A DNA stretch of 64,000 nt, from positions 1,240,001 to 1,304,000 of the forward strand of contig NC_014654.1 of assembly GCF_000166415.1 (NCBI RefSeq). Direction: 5' to 3'. This DNA is from Halanaerobium hydrogeniformans. Its GTDB lineage: Bacteria > Bacillota > Halanaerobiia > Halanaerobiales > Halanaerobiaceae. The position numbers and the translations under genes were made by a program. Below are positions 46,718 to 55,260 of this stretch, one piece after another. The first letter of the stretch is position 1; each line of letters starts with the position of its first letter. Below the pieces are notes generated by a model. That model ran no database searches, was not told the DNA's origin, and worked only from the letters and a program-made list of their open reading frames with translations.

Positions 46718-48067
46718 TTATACCTCTCCTTTTTGTGCTTTTAAGTTGGGGACAAAATCTGGATAAGATTCTGTTCCATGCTCTGAAAAGTCAAGGCCTT
46801 CTATTTCATCTTTTTCAGAAACTCTTAAACCAATTACTAAATCAATTGCTTTAAAGAGTACTAAACCAAGGCCAAATGCCCAGAAGAAAACTGCTGCAAC
46901 ACCGATTAATTGAGTTGTTAAAAGGCTTATTCCTCCACCATAGAGAAGACCACCATCTATAGCAAAAACACCGACTGCTAAAGTACCAAAGGCACCACAG
47001 ACACCATGAACCGAGATAGCTCCAACTGGATCATCAACCTGGATTTTATCAAAAAATTCTACAGAATAAATAACTATAATACCTGCAATTGAACCAATTA
47101 TTACTGCTGAAATATTGGTTACATCAGCTGTTCCAGCTGTTATCCCAACTAAACCTGCTAACGCACCATTTAAAGTCATACTTACATCTGCCTTGCCATA
47201 TTTTATCCAGCTAACTGTCATTGCTAATACAGCACCTGCTGCAGCAGCTAAATTTGTAGTAACAGCAATAGAAGCTATACTTAAATCAGTTCCTGCAATT
47301 GTAGATCCCGGGTTGAAACCAAACCAGCCAAACCAGAGGATGAAAACACCTAAGGCAGCCATCAATAAATTGTGACCGGGTAAAGCATTTGCTGAACCAT
47401 CTTCATTATATTTACCTATTCTTGGTCCTAAAATTATTGCACCAGCTAGAGCTGCCCAGCCACCTACTGAGTGAACAACGGTTGAACCAGCAAAGTCGAT
47501 AATACCCATCTGTTCCAACCAACCTCCACCCCAGATCCAGTGTCCTACAACAGGATATATAAATGCGGTAATAACGACACTGTAAGCCAGGTATCCGGAA
47601 AAGTTAGTTCTTTCTGCCATTGCTCCAGAAACTATAGTTGCTGCTGTTGCTGCAAAGACTGTCTGAAAAATAAAGAAAGCCATAATTGGAATATCAAGTC
47701 CTAAATTTTCAAATGTTCCCTGAAGAAAAAATCCAGTACTCCCTATAAAAGCATTTCCAGCTCCAAACATGAAAGCAAATCCAACCGCCCAATAAACCAA
47801 AGAGCCAGCTGCAAAATCCATCATATTTTTCATGATAATATTTCCAGCATTTTTTGCTCTGGTAAAACCAGCTTCCACCATTGCAAAACCGGCCTGCATA
47901 AAAAATACTAAAAAAGCAGCTATTAAAGTCCACATTGTATTAATAGCTACTGCGTTAGCTGCAGCCTGATCTTCCTGGGCTAAAACTAAAGAGCTCATCA
48001 AAATCACCAGCATAAATGTCAATCCAGCTGTCTGCAAAATCTTGCTTCTCAATACTTTTCTACTCAT
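46718..48067 (-). CDS. amtB: Ammonium transporter AmtB
   Basis: 449-aa membrane channel with a signal-peptide-like N terminus and eleven or so helices. Pore histidines lie in STVVHSVGGWAALAG and SVHGVCGAFGTL. Typical family stretches are MQAGFAMVEAGFTRAKNAGNI and LWFGWFGFNPGS. The ATG at 48067 has GGAGGAAATA upstream. Cotranscribed with glnB, and blocked or released by it according to nitrogen state in studied systems. Confidence 0.96.
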   Translation of the reverse strand: MSRKVLRSKILQTAGLTFMLVILMSSLVLAQEDQAAANAVAINTMWTLIAAFLVFFMQAGFAMVEAGFTRAKNAGNIIMKNMMDFAAGSLVYWAVGFAFMFGAGNAFIGSTGFFLQGTFENLGLDIPIMAFFIFQTVFAATAATIVSGAMAERTNFSGYLAYSVVITAFIYPVVGHWIWGGGWLEQMGIIDFAGSTVVHSVGGWAALAGAIILGPRIGKYNEDGSANALPGHNLLMAALGVFILWFGWFGFNPGSTIAGTDLSIASIAVTTNLAAAAGAVLAMTVSWIKYGKADVSMTLNGALAGLVGITAGTADVTNISAVIIGSIAGIIVIYSVEFFDKIQVDDPVGAISVHGVCGAFGTLAVGVFAIDGGLLYGGGISLLTTQLIGVAAVFFWAFGLGLVLFKAIDLVIGLRVSEKDEIEGLDFSEHGTESYPDFVPNLKAQKGEV

Positions 48068-48109
48068 TGTTATTTCCTCCTATGTAAGGTTTATGTTAAC
48101 TATGAATAG

Positions 48110-48139
48110 ATTATATATTAGCTTTATTCAGCAAAGCAA
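48110..48139 (-). promoter_or_regulatory. Promoter of amtB-glnB
   Basis: On the minus strand TTGCTT (48134-48139), an 18-base spacer and TATAAT (48110-48115), about 43 bases before the amtB start. Confidence 0.65.
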
Positions 48140-48161
48140 GTGATTTTAAGTTTATATAATG

Positions 48162-48176
48162 GTATACAGTGTATAC
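48162..48176 (-). promoter_or_regulatory. Palindrome upstream of the amtB promoter
   Basis: GTATAC-AGT-GTATAC, a perfect 6-3-6 inverted repeat centred about 66 bases before the expected transcription start, a common activator position. It is unlike the TnrA or GlnR consensus I know. Regulator unknown. Confidence 0.45.
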
Positions 48177-48211
48177 ATTATTTAATAGAATTTTCAGACA
48201 CAAAAATACTT

Positions 48212-48994
48212 TTAAAAGTCCGGCATTTCGGGGAGTTCTAACTTATGAGAGTTCTTTTTAGCAAGATTTTCTATTTTTGTTTTTGTTTCTTCTTTTGCCT
48301 CACCTGTTAAAATGTATTTATCTATTTCTTCATAACTCATTCCCAGTTCAGTTTCATCTTTTTGTTCTTCCCAGAGTCCGGCAGAAGGTGCTTTATTTAT
48401 TATTTTATCGGCTATATTTAACTCTGCTGCTGTTTTTCTGACCTCGGTTTTTGTTAGATTGGCCAGGGGAGCCAGATCAATTCCTCCATCACCAAATTTA
48501 GTGAAATATCCTAATTTTAACTCACTTCTGTTGTCGGTTCCAACTACCAGATAATTGTTTAAATTGGCATAAAAATAAAGGTAGGCCATTCTCAATCTTG
48601 GTTTAACATTTGCCAGGGCCAGTTTTAATTTTTGATCACCATTAATATTTTTAATTGAAGTAGAAAATCTATCTAAATTATCAAGATTTAAACTCTTAAC
48701 AAATTCCTGATAGGTATTTTTAAGATCTATAATCTTATAATCTATCTCAAACTTTTCGGCATGTGCAATCGCATCTATTTGATCCTGTTCATTGCTCTGA
48801 CAGGGTAAGATTAAGCCAAGTGTATTGTCTGGAAAAGCTTTTTTGCAGAGAAGAGAGGTAAGTGAAGAATCAATTCCACCGGACAAACCTACTACAGCAC
48901 CATCAGATCCACTTTCTTTAACCTTATTTTTAATCCATCGACTTAAATTTTCTGCAATTTCCTTATAATCTTTATCTAAATAATCTTCAATCAT
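48212..48994 (-). CDS. nadE: NAD+ synthase (ammonia-dependent type)
   Basis: Amidates nicotinic acid adenine dinucleotide to NAD+, 260 aa. The PP-loop GLSGGIDSSLTSLLCKKAF is near residues 37-55, and later GTDNRSELKLGYFTKFGDGG and LTKTEVRKTAAELN are typical. No glutaminase domain is present, so it uses free ammonia, suiting its place between the ammonium transporter and glutamine synthetase genes. ATG 48994 is seven bases after AGAGGTG; the longer GTG start at 49003 sits inside that site. Confidence 0.95.
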   Translation of the reverse strand: MIEDYLDKDYKEIAENLSRWIKNKVKESGSDGAVVGLSGGIDSSLTSLLCKKAFPDNTLGLILPCQSNEQDQIDAIAHAEKFEIDYKIIDLKNTYQEFVKSLNLDNLDRFSTSIKNINGDQKLKLALANVKPRLRMAYLYFYANLNNYLVVGTDNRSELKLGYFTKFGDGGIDLAPLANLTKTEVRKTAAELNIADKIINKAPSAGLWEEQKDETELGMSYEEIDKYILTGEAKEETKTKIENLAKKNSHKLELPEMPDF

Positions 48995-49039
48995 TTTTTT
49001 CACCTCTTAATTAATTTAAAAAAATATATATTATAAAAA

Positions 49040-49080
49040 CTTAACCTCCCACTTGTTTTGTAGGCAAGCGAGAGGTTAAG
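49040..49080 (-). terminator. Terminator of glnA
   Basis: Read on the minus strand, CTTAACCTC...GAGGTTAAG forms the outer 9-bp stem with inner CGCTTG/CAAGTG pairing, followed by TTTTTATAAT. Confidence 0.8.
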
Positions 49081-49189
49081 AACCATAATTTAAACATTTA
49101 TTGTTTAAGTAATTAGGGGGGGCTAATAGCTGCTCATTTTAAGCGCTAAACAATTAAATATTTATAATTATTAGCAATTAATAATTTGT

Positions 49190-50524
49190 TTAGAAAGTTG
49201 TCAGGTATTGCTCAAGTTCCCAGTTTGTGACCTGGGTTCTATAGGCATCCCATTCTGCTTTTTTAGCTATTACAAAGTGTTCATAAACATGTTTGCCTAA
49301 AGTAGCTTTGATTAATTCATCACCAGCTAAAATGTCTACAGCTTCATTTATATTAGAAGGAAGACTCTCTATTTGTAACTTTTCTTTACGATCTGCAGTC
49401 ATTTCATAAATATTTTCTAGAACTTCTTCTGGTGGTTCAATTTCATTTTTAATACCATCTAAACCAGCTTTTAACATTACTGCAATTGCAAGATAAGGGT
49501 TTGCGGTTGGGTCAGGATTTCTAAGTTCGAGTCTGGTTCCGTTCCCACGTGCTGCTGGGATTCTTATTAAAGCACTTCTGTTAGCACTTGACCAGGCGAC
49601 ATAAACTGGAGCTTCATAACCAGGAACAAGCCTTTTGTATGAGTTAATAGATGGATTAGTTATTGCAGCAATTGCTCTAGCGTGTTTTAAAATTCCACCA
49701 ATATAATGATAGGCAGTTTTGCTTAATCCTAATCTATCATCTCCATCATAAAATACATTTTCCCCATTTTTAAATAAAGATTGATGGACATGCATTCCTG
49801 AACCATTTTCTCCAAAAATAGGTTTAGGCATAAAAGTGGCATGTAAACCATGTTGATGGGCAATAGATTTTGTTACAAACTTAAAGGTTGCAATATTATC
49901 TGCTGTTCTTAAAGCAGGAGCATATTTAAAATCAATTTCGTGCTGACCTGGAGCAACTTCATGGTGAGATGCTTCTACCTCAAAACCCATTTCTTCTAAA
50001 GCTAATACTATATTTCTTCTAGCATTTTCACCTTTATCAACTGGACCTAAATCAAAATAGCCACCATTGTCATGGGTTATAGTAGTTGCTTCTCCATTCT
50101 CATCTAATTGAAATAAGAAAAACTCTGGTTCAGGGCCTACATTCATTTCAAAGCCCATTTCTTCAGCTTCTTCCAGTGCTTTTTTTAATACATTTCTTGG
50201 TCCACCAGAAAAAGGTTTTCCTTCAGGGGTATATACATCACATATTAAGCGAGCTACTGTACCACCTTCATCTGGGCGCCAGGGGAAAAGAGTAAAGGTA
50301 TCATAATCTGGTCTTAAATACATATCAGATTCCTGAATTCTTGTAAAACCATCTACAGAAGATCCATCAAACATAATTTTATTATCTAAAGCATCTTCTA
50401 ATTGTTGAACTGTGATCGCTACATTTTTTACTATACCTAAAATATCTGTAAACTGCATTCTAATAAACTTAACATTGTTTTCTTCAGCCATCTTTAAAAT
50501 ATCTGTTTTACTTAAACTTGACAT
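49190..50524 (-). CDS. glnA: Glutamine synthetase type I
   Basis: 444-aa GSI of the short alpha type, ATP-dependent ammonia assimilation into glutamine. [19 protein letters not shown] near the start, [39 protein letters not shown] and [10 protein letters not shown] are conserved. The region where GSI-beta enzymes carry the adenylylation loop is reduced, as usual for Firmicutes. ATG 50524, eight bases after TAGGAGAG, is preferred over GTG 50533 adjacent to the site. Monocistronic: own promoter and terminator. Confidence 0.97.
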   Translation of the reverse strand: MSSLSKTDILKMAEENNVKFIRMQFTDILGIVKNVAITVQQLEDALDNKIMFDGSSVDGFTRIQESDMYLRPDYDTFTLFPWRPDEGGTVARLICDVYTPEGKPFSGGPRNVLKKALEEAEEMGFEMNVGPEPEFFLFQLDENGEATTITHDNGGYFDLGPVDKGENARRNIVLALEEMGFEVEASHHEVAPGQHEIDFKYAPALRTADNIATFKFVTKSIAHQHGLHATFMPKPIFGENGSGMHVHQSLFKNGENVFYDGDDRLGLSKTAYHYIGGILKHARAIAAITNPSINSYKRLVPGYEAPVYVAWSSANRSALIRIPAARGNGTRLELRNPDPTANPYLAIAVMLKAGLDGIKNEIEPPEEVLENIYEMTADRKEKLQIESLPSNINEAVDILAGDELIKATLGKHVYEHFVIAKKAEWDAYRTQVTNWELEQYLTTF

Positions 50525-50572
50525 TAAAATCACTCTCCTATTTTTTAATTAATATTTTTAAATCTTGATATC

Positions 50573-50601
50573 AGTATAAGCACTTTTTTAAAGGGTGTCA
50601 A
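50573..50601 (-). promoter_or_regulatory. Promoter of glnA
   Basis: Minus strand TTGACA (50596-50601), 17-base spacer, TATACT (50573-50578). The 8-bp inverted repeats AGCACTTT (50579-50586) and AAAGTGCT (50622-50629) flank the -35 box and could be operator half-sites. Confidence 0.75.
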
Positions 50602-50639
50602 TAGAGCTAAAAATTAAAAATAAAGTGCTATAAAGCCTG

Positions 50640-50900
50640 CTATGACAGGAGTGTTGTTCTTGAATTATAAAAATAAAGTAATTTTAAATACCTGTATACA
50701 AATATAATATACTGTATTTTTACTAAAAATATAAAACTTTTGTTAAAATTTATGCTGATATTTACAATAAGAAATATTATCACAACTAAATTTATGATTA
50801 TAAACTATTAAAAAGGACTAATAGATAGTATTTAGGAGCTAATTAACTTTAAAAGCTATATTTAATGTGAAATAAAGCACAAGTTATTTGTATTTTTACT
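50640..50900. other. AT-rich intergenic stretch with nothing recognised
   Basis: Between the glnA promoter region and the candidate small RNA. No reading frame with family resemblance, no strong hairpin and no convincing promoter pair was seen on either strand. Confidence 0.5.
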
Positions 50901-50927
50901 TAATTTCTGATAATCTATAATTAAATA

Positions 50928-51044
50928 ATAAAGCAAAGTTGTTTTCTGGTTTTGAGACCAGGAAATTTAAAATAAACTTTAAAAATTTGCCCAAATGCTA
51001 TACTAATCCTCTGTAAAGGTGTCCCTGCCCGGACGCCTTTTTTT
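50928..51044 (+). ncRNA. Candidate small RNA between glnA and ilvB
   Basis: A TATAAT box (50916-50921, weak -35) precedes about 117 bases with no credible reading frame. They include a hairpin CTGGT-TTTGAG-ACCAG (50946-50961) nested in AAAGTT/AACTTT (50935-50940, 50975-50980). The end is a strong terminator, AGGTGTCC/GGACGCCT with seven T (51017-51044). No known RNA family is recognised. Confidence 0.45.
51017..51044 (+). terminator. Terminator of the candidate small RNA
   Basis: 8-bp stem AGGTGTCC / GGACGCCT (one G-T pair), loop CTGCCC, then a run of seven T. There is no plus-strand gene upstream to explain it other than the candidate RNA. Confidence 0.8.
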
Positions 51045-51069
51045 CTTGCTTAAAAAATTTCTCTGATTC

Positions 51070-51098
51070 TTGACAATTTTCTAAAAATAATATATACT
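51070..51098 (+). promoter_or_regulatory. Promoter of the T-box/ilvB transcript
   Basis: TTGACA (51070-51075), 17-base spacer, TATACT (51093-51098). Confidence 0.8.
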
Positions 51099-51109
51099 AT
51101 ACAAAACAT

Positions 51110-51411
51110 AATAGTTAAAAAGTGTTGAGAGGAAGGAAAATAATTGTTCTAGATGACAGAGAGTCGGATCAGCTGAGAGCCGACATCTAAGCCAATTATT
51201 TTTGTAGTCCTTGAACTGTAAAGCTGAAAAGAAGTAAGCTTTACCGGCTGCCCAAATGGGCCAGGCATCCGTTATCATATGCTGAGGTATAATCAGTTTA
51301 AAACTTTTTGTACCAATGAGGCTGTTTACAGCAAAAATGGGTGGTACCACGTGAGGGAACTCTCGTCCCTATTAATAGTTAGAACTATTAGTAGTGATGA
51401 GGGTTTTTTTG
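51110..51411 (+). promoter_or_regulatory. T-box leader controlling ilvB
   Basis: tRNA-sensing leader. Stem I is closed by AAAATAATTG (51137-51146) and CAATTATTTT (51193-51202), with the AGAGAG element and GCTGAGAG distal part inside. A stem II region follows (GTAAAGC...GCTTTAC), then the CCGTTATC stretch. The T-box sequence AATGGGTGGTACCACG is at 51336-51351. It ends in a terminator with CCCTATTAATAGTT/AACTATTAG...GAGGG pairing and seven T (to 51410). The specifier is probably within ACATCTAAG (ATC, Ile, or CTA, Leu). I could not fix which. Confidence 0.92.
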
Positions 51412-51461
51412 ATTTATTTTTTAATTAATATTAGAATTTTAAACTAAGAGGAGTGAGTAGA

Positions 51462-53228
51462 GTGACTAAAAATAATGAAAAATTGATGAGTGGAGCAGAA
51501 ATTTTTGTTAAATCGTTAGAGGCAGAAGGAGTAGAAGTAATTTTTGGTTATATTGGTGCTAAGGTTATTACTATTTATGATAAGCTTTATGATTCCAAGA
51601 TAAGGCATATTATGCCTCATCACGAACAGGGTGGTGTTCATGCTGCAGATGGATATGCTCGCTCTAGCGGTAAAACTGGGGTCTGTATAGCTACTTCTGG
51701 CCCGGGAGCTGCTAATATGGTAACTGCTTTAGCAACTGCCCATATGGATTCTGTGCCCCTTGTTGCTTTTACTGGACAGGTTCCTAATACAATGATAGGT
51801 ACAGATGGATTTCAGGAAGCAGATATTAAAGGTATTACCATGCCGATTACTAAAAACAATTATATTGTCAATGATGTTAAAGATATTTCACGGATTATAA
51901 AAGAAGCTTTTCATATTGCTTCAACCGGAAGGCCAGGGCCAGTTTTAGTTGATATACCTTCTAATATTTTAGCTGATCAGGCGGAGTTTAATTATCCAAC
52001 AACCGTTGATTTACCAGGTTATAATCCAACTTATAAAGGGAATAAACTTCAGATTAAAAGAGCAGCTGAACTGATTAATAATGCTGCTAAACCTATAATC
52101 TATGCTGGAGGAGGAGCAATAATATCCGGTGCAGATAAAGAGGTTGCAGAACTTGCTAAAAAAGCAGAAATACCTGTTACAACAACCTTAAATGGAATAG
52201 GTATTTTTGATGAAAATGATTCTTTAAGTTTAGGTATGCTTGGAATGCACGGCAGTACTGAAGCAAATTTAGCCATCACTAATACCGATTTAATAATAGC
52301 TTTAGGAGCTCGCTTTGATGATCGAGTAACCGGTAAGATTGATAGCTTCGCTAAAAATGCAGCTGTTATCCATGTCGATATAGATCCAGCTGAAATCGGT
52401 AAAATCATAAAAACTCAGGTGCCGATTACCGGTGATGTAAAATCTGTAGTTGAAGAGCTTATTCCAAAAGTTAAAAAGGCAAAAAGGCCTGGCTGGTTAA
52501 AAGAAATAGATGACTGGAGAAAAATCGATAAAAAGGCTGACCCAGCACTCAATGATAAACTATTACCATCTGAGATAATTGAAACTCTTTATGAGCTGAC
52601 TGATGGAAAGGCTATTATCACTGCTGGAGTTGGTCAGCATCAGATGTGGGCCGCACAGTATTATAAGTATTCTCGCCCCCGAAGTTTTATCAGTTCTGGT
52701 GGACTTGGAACAATGGGTTTTGGATTCCCTGCTGCAATTGGAGCAAAAATAGCTAATCCAGATCAGGATGTATTTGCCCTGGTAGGAGATGGAAGTTTTC
52801 AAATGAATATTCAGGAATTGGCGACAGCTGCTAAAAACAAGGTGCCTGTTAAAATAATCTTATTTAATAATCAGTATCTAGGTATGGTTAGACAATGGCA
52901 GGAACTATTTTTTGATAAACGTTATTCAGCTACCTGTTTGCGCAGACAGATAGATTGTCCACCTCAGTGTTCCGGACCTAATCAAAATTGTCCGGAAATG
53001 ATACCAGATTTCATTCAGGTGGCTAAAGGTTATGGTATTCAGGGCCAGACTATTACTAATAGAGAAGATATAGAGAGTGCTTTAAAAGCTGCCATTGAAT
53101 CTAAAGAGAGTTATTTGCTTAACTTTATGATCGAAGAAGAAGAAAATGTATTTCCGATGGTATCAGCTGGTGGTAGCTTGAAAGATATGATTTTAAGAAA
53201 AGAACAGGAAAAGTATGCTAATAAATAA
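51462..53228 (+). CDS. ilvB: Acetolactate synthase large subunit, with Cys-rich insertion
   Basis: Thiamine-diphosphate enzyme, first step of branched-chain amino acid synthesis, 588 aa. PHHEQGGVHAADGYARSSGKTG, TSGPGAANMV and the ThDP/Mg motif GDGSFQMNIQELAT are clear. After QWQELFFDKRYSATC an unusual insertion carries C-x6-C-x3-C-x6-C (bases 52935-52994). GTG 51462 is eight bases after AGAGGAG; GTG 51453 overlaps it. Regulated by the T-box upstream. The small subunit ilvN and ilvC/ilvD are not adjacent. Confidence 0.95.
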   Translation: MTKNNEKLMSGAEIFVKSLEAEGVEVIFGYIGAKVITIYDKLYDSKIRHIMPHHEQGGVHAADGYARSSGKTGVCIATSGPGAANMVTALATAHMDSVPLVAFTGQVPNTMIGTDGFQEADIKGITMPITKNNYIVNDVKDISRIIKEAFHIASTGRPGPVLVDIPSNILADQAEFNYPTTVDLPGYNPTYKGNKLQIKRAAELINNAAKPIIYAGGGAIISGADKEVAELAKKAEIPVTTTLNGIGIFDENDSLSLGMLGMHGSTEANLAITNTDLIIALGARFDDRVTGKIDSFAKNAAVIHVDIDPAEIGKIIKTQVPITGDVKSVVEELIPKVKKAKRPGWLKEIDDWRKIDKKADPALNDKLLPSEIIETLYELTDGKAIITAGVGQHQMWAAQYYKYSRPRSFISSGGLGTMGFGFPAAIGAKIANPDQDVFALVGDGSFQMNIQELATAAKNKVPVKIILFNNQYLGMVRQWQELFFDKRYSATCLRRQIDCPPQCSGPNQNCPEMIPDFIQVAKGYGIQGQTITNREDIESALKAAIESKESYLLNFMIEEEENVFPMVSAGGSLKDMILRKEQEKYANK

Positions 53229-53355
53229 AAATAAAATAATTCACTAAAAATCAGCTCATAATTATGGTACAATAATATAAGAAAGAATAGACAGCTCTAA
53301 AATTAAAATAATAGATAAAACTTTAGAAATATTATTTATCAAGGGAGAGATTTTA

Positions 53356-55233
53356 GTGGATATTACAGCAAAACTAAAAGGAAAAAATAAATTTTTGTTT
53401 TTCCTTTTAGTTTTTGGTATTTTAATTAAGTATAATTTTTTACTCTGGTCTGTTTTCCAGGTTTCATCTTTTATTAGTATAATTTTAAAAAATATTATTA
53501 TTATAGCTTTGCTTACAATATTATTTGACTTTTTAGTAAAAACTAATAAAAGAAAGATATTAACATTTATAATTTATTTCTTTTTTCTGATTTTCTTTTT
53601 AGCAAATCTCTGGTATAATCGATATTTTGGCAATTATTTAAGCTTAACTGATATGACTATGGGTCAGGGTGTAAGGCCATTTAAAGTTTTAATTCGCCAA
53701 CTTATTAGATGGCAGGACATAGTATTTATTATTGAGCTGCCATTTTTAAGTTATTTGCTATTATTTAATCGGGAGAAAGGAAATAAATATACTTTTAATC
53801 ATGTTACTTTAAAAAAAGACCGTGTGAAATACAAAATTATACTGGCTGTATTAATAGTAATTTTATTTGCAGCTCAAATATCTTACAGCAGTTCTCTTTT
53901 CAAAAAAAATGGCTTTATGGAATTATATGAATTCAGTACATCTGCTTTTGTCAATGTATATGGAGTTTTTCCCCTCTATATTGCAGAATACAGACAGCTT
54001 AAAATTAGAGAGGAAAGAGCAAAAAATCTTCCTGATATAAATGCTGTAGCCACTGAAAAGAAGATGAGTGGAAAATACGAAATTGAAGATGTTGATAATA
54101 TAATAGTAATTCAGTTAGAATCGGTAGACAAAAATATTATTGATTATGAATATCAGGGCCGAGAAATCACGCCTTTTATAAATAAACTAAAAAGGAAGTC
54201 TCTTAACTTTACTGATATTTATGCTCAACACATTAATGGTAGTTTTGATGCTGAATTTTCACTTTTAACTTCTTTATATCCGATTAATAGAAATTATGCT
54301 TTTAAAACAAATGATATGGCAGAATTTAATACCTTAAATAGAGTTTTAACAGAAGAAGGTTTTCAAACCTTTGCTTTTCATGGAAATGATGATCGCTTTT
54401 TTTACAGGGATAAAGGATATTTAGAAATGGACTTTGATAAATTTTACAGTCGAGATCATTTTTCGGCATCAGAGGGAGTTATTGGTGATGATAGCTATTT
54501 AGGGATTAATGACTATGATTTCTTTGATCAATCCTTAGATTATTTAGCAGAAGCTGAAGAAAATATTTTTGCTCTTTTTATTACAGTAACCAGCCATACT
54601 CCATTTGATTTTTATCCAGAGGAAAAAAGTGTAGAAGAGTTTGAAGATATTAGTCCAAAATTCCTTAAAGATTTCTTTAATTCTATGGCATTTGTTGATC
54701 AATCATTAGAAATGTTTTTTGATGGCTTAGAAGAACTATCATTGCTTGAAAATACCTTATTTGTTATTTATTCTGATCATGTGGCTGATATAAATCAGGA
54801 CAAATATACCTCTGCCGGTAATTTTGTCACAAAAAGAAATATAAAAGAGCCAGAGCATATACCGCTTTTTATATATCATCAGGATTTAGATCCAGAAGAA
54901 ATTGATAAAACAGGTACTCATACAGATATTGCACCAACCATACTTGATATTATAGGTTATCCTGAAAAGCCAGAAGAATTTTTGGGTGTTTCTTTACTTA
55001 ATGATATTAGAAAACCAGTATTCTTTTTACATGAAATTCCTCAAATCTTATATCGAGATCAATTATATTTAAGACTTCCTGGTTCTGAAGATGAAGGGGC
55101 TATTTTTAATAAAATTGCTTATAAAGCTGATACAGAAATAAGAGAGCTTGATTTTAGTAGTGAAGAAAAAGAAAGAATGGATCAAATTATAAACTATATG
55201 CAAAAAATAATGAATACAATTTTATATCAGTAA
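53356..55233 (+). CDS. LTA synthase-like membrane sulfatase/phosphotransferase
   Basis: 625 aa. About five N-terminal membrane helices (to about residue 185) and a large extracytoplasmic sulfatase-fold domain. Metal and active-site parts are VIQLESVD (Glu), NGSFDAEFSLLTSLYP (nucleophile region), TSHTPFDF and YSDHVAD (Asp-His). LtaS proper has Thr as nucleophile; here the aligned residue is Ser296. It may transfer phosphoglycerol or another head group to an envelope polymer. The exact substrate is unknown. GTG 53356 follows AAGGGAGAG. Confidence 0.85.
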   Translation: MDITAKLKGKNKFLFFLLVFGILIKYNFLLWSVFQVSSFISIILKNIIIIALLTILFDFLVKTNKRKILTFIIYFFFLIFFLANLWYNRYFGNYLSLTDMTMGQGVRPFKVLIRQLIRWQDIVFIIELPFLSYLLLFNREKGNKYTFNHVTLKKDRVKYKIILAVLIVILFAAQISYSSSLFKKNGFMELYEFSTSAFVNVYGVFPLYIAEYRQLKIREERAKNLPDINAVATEKKMSGKYEIEDVDNIIVIQLESVDKNIIDYEYQGREITPFINKLKRKSLNFTDIYAQHINGSFDAEFSLLTSLYPINRNYAFKTNDMAEFNTLNRVLTEEGFQTFAFHGNDDRFFYRDKGYLEMDFDKFYSRDHFSASEGVIGDDSYLGINDYDFFDQSLDYLAEAEENIFALFITVTSHTPFDFYPEEKSVEEFEDISPKFLKDFFNSMAFVDQSLEMFFDGLEELSLLENTLFVIYSDHVADINQDKYTSAGNFVTKRNIKEPEHIPLFIYHQDLDPEEIDKTGTHTDIAPTILDIIGYPEKPEEFLGVSLLNDIRKPVFFLHEIPQILYRDQLYLRLPGSEDEGAIFNKIAYKADTEIRELDFSSEEKERMDQIINYMQKIMNTILYQ

Positions 55234-55260
55234 AAGCTTTGATTATGAGGGGGCAAAAAT

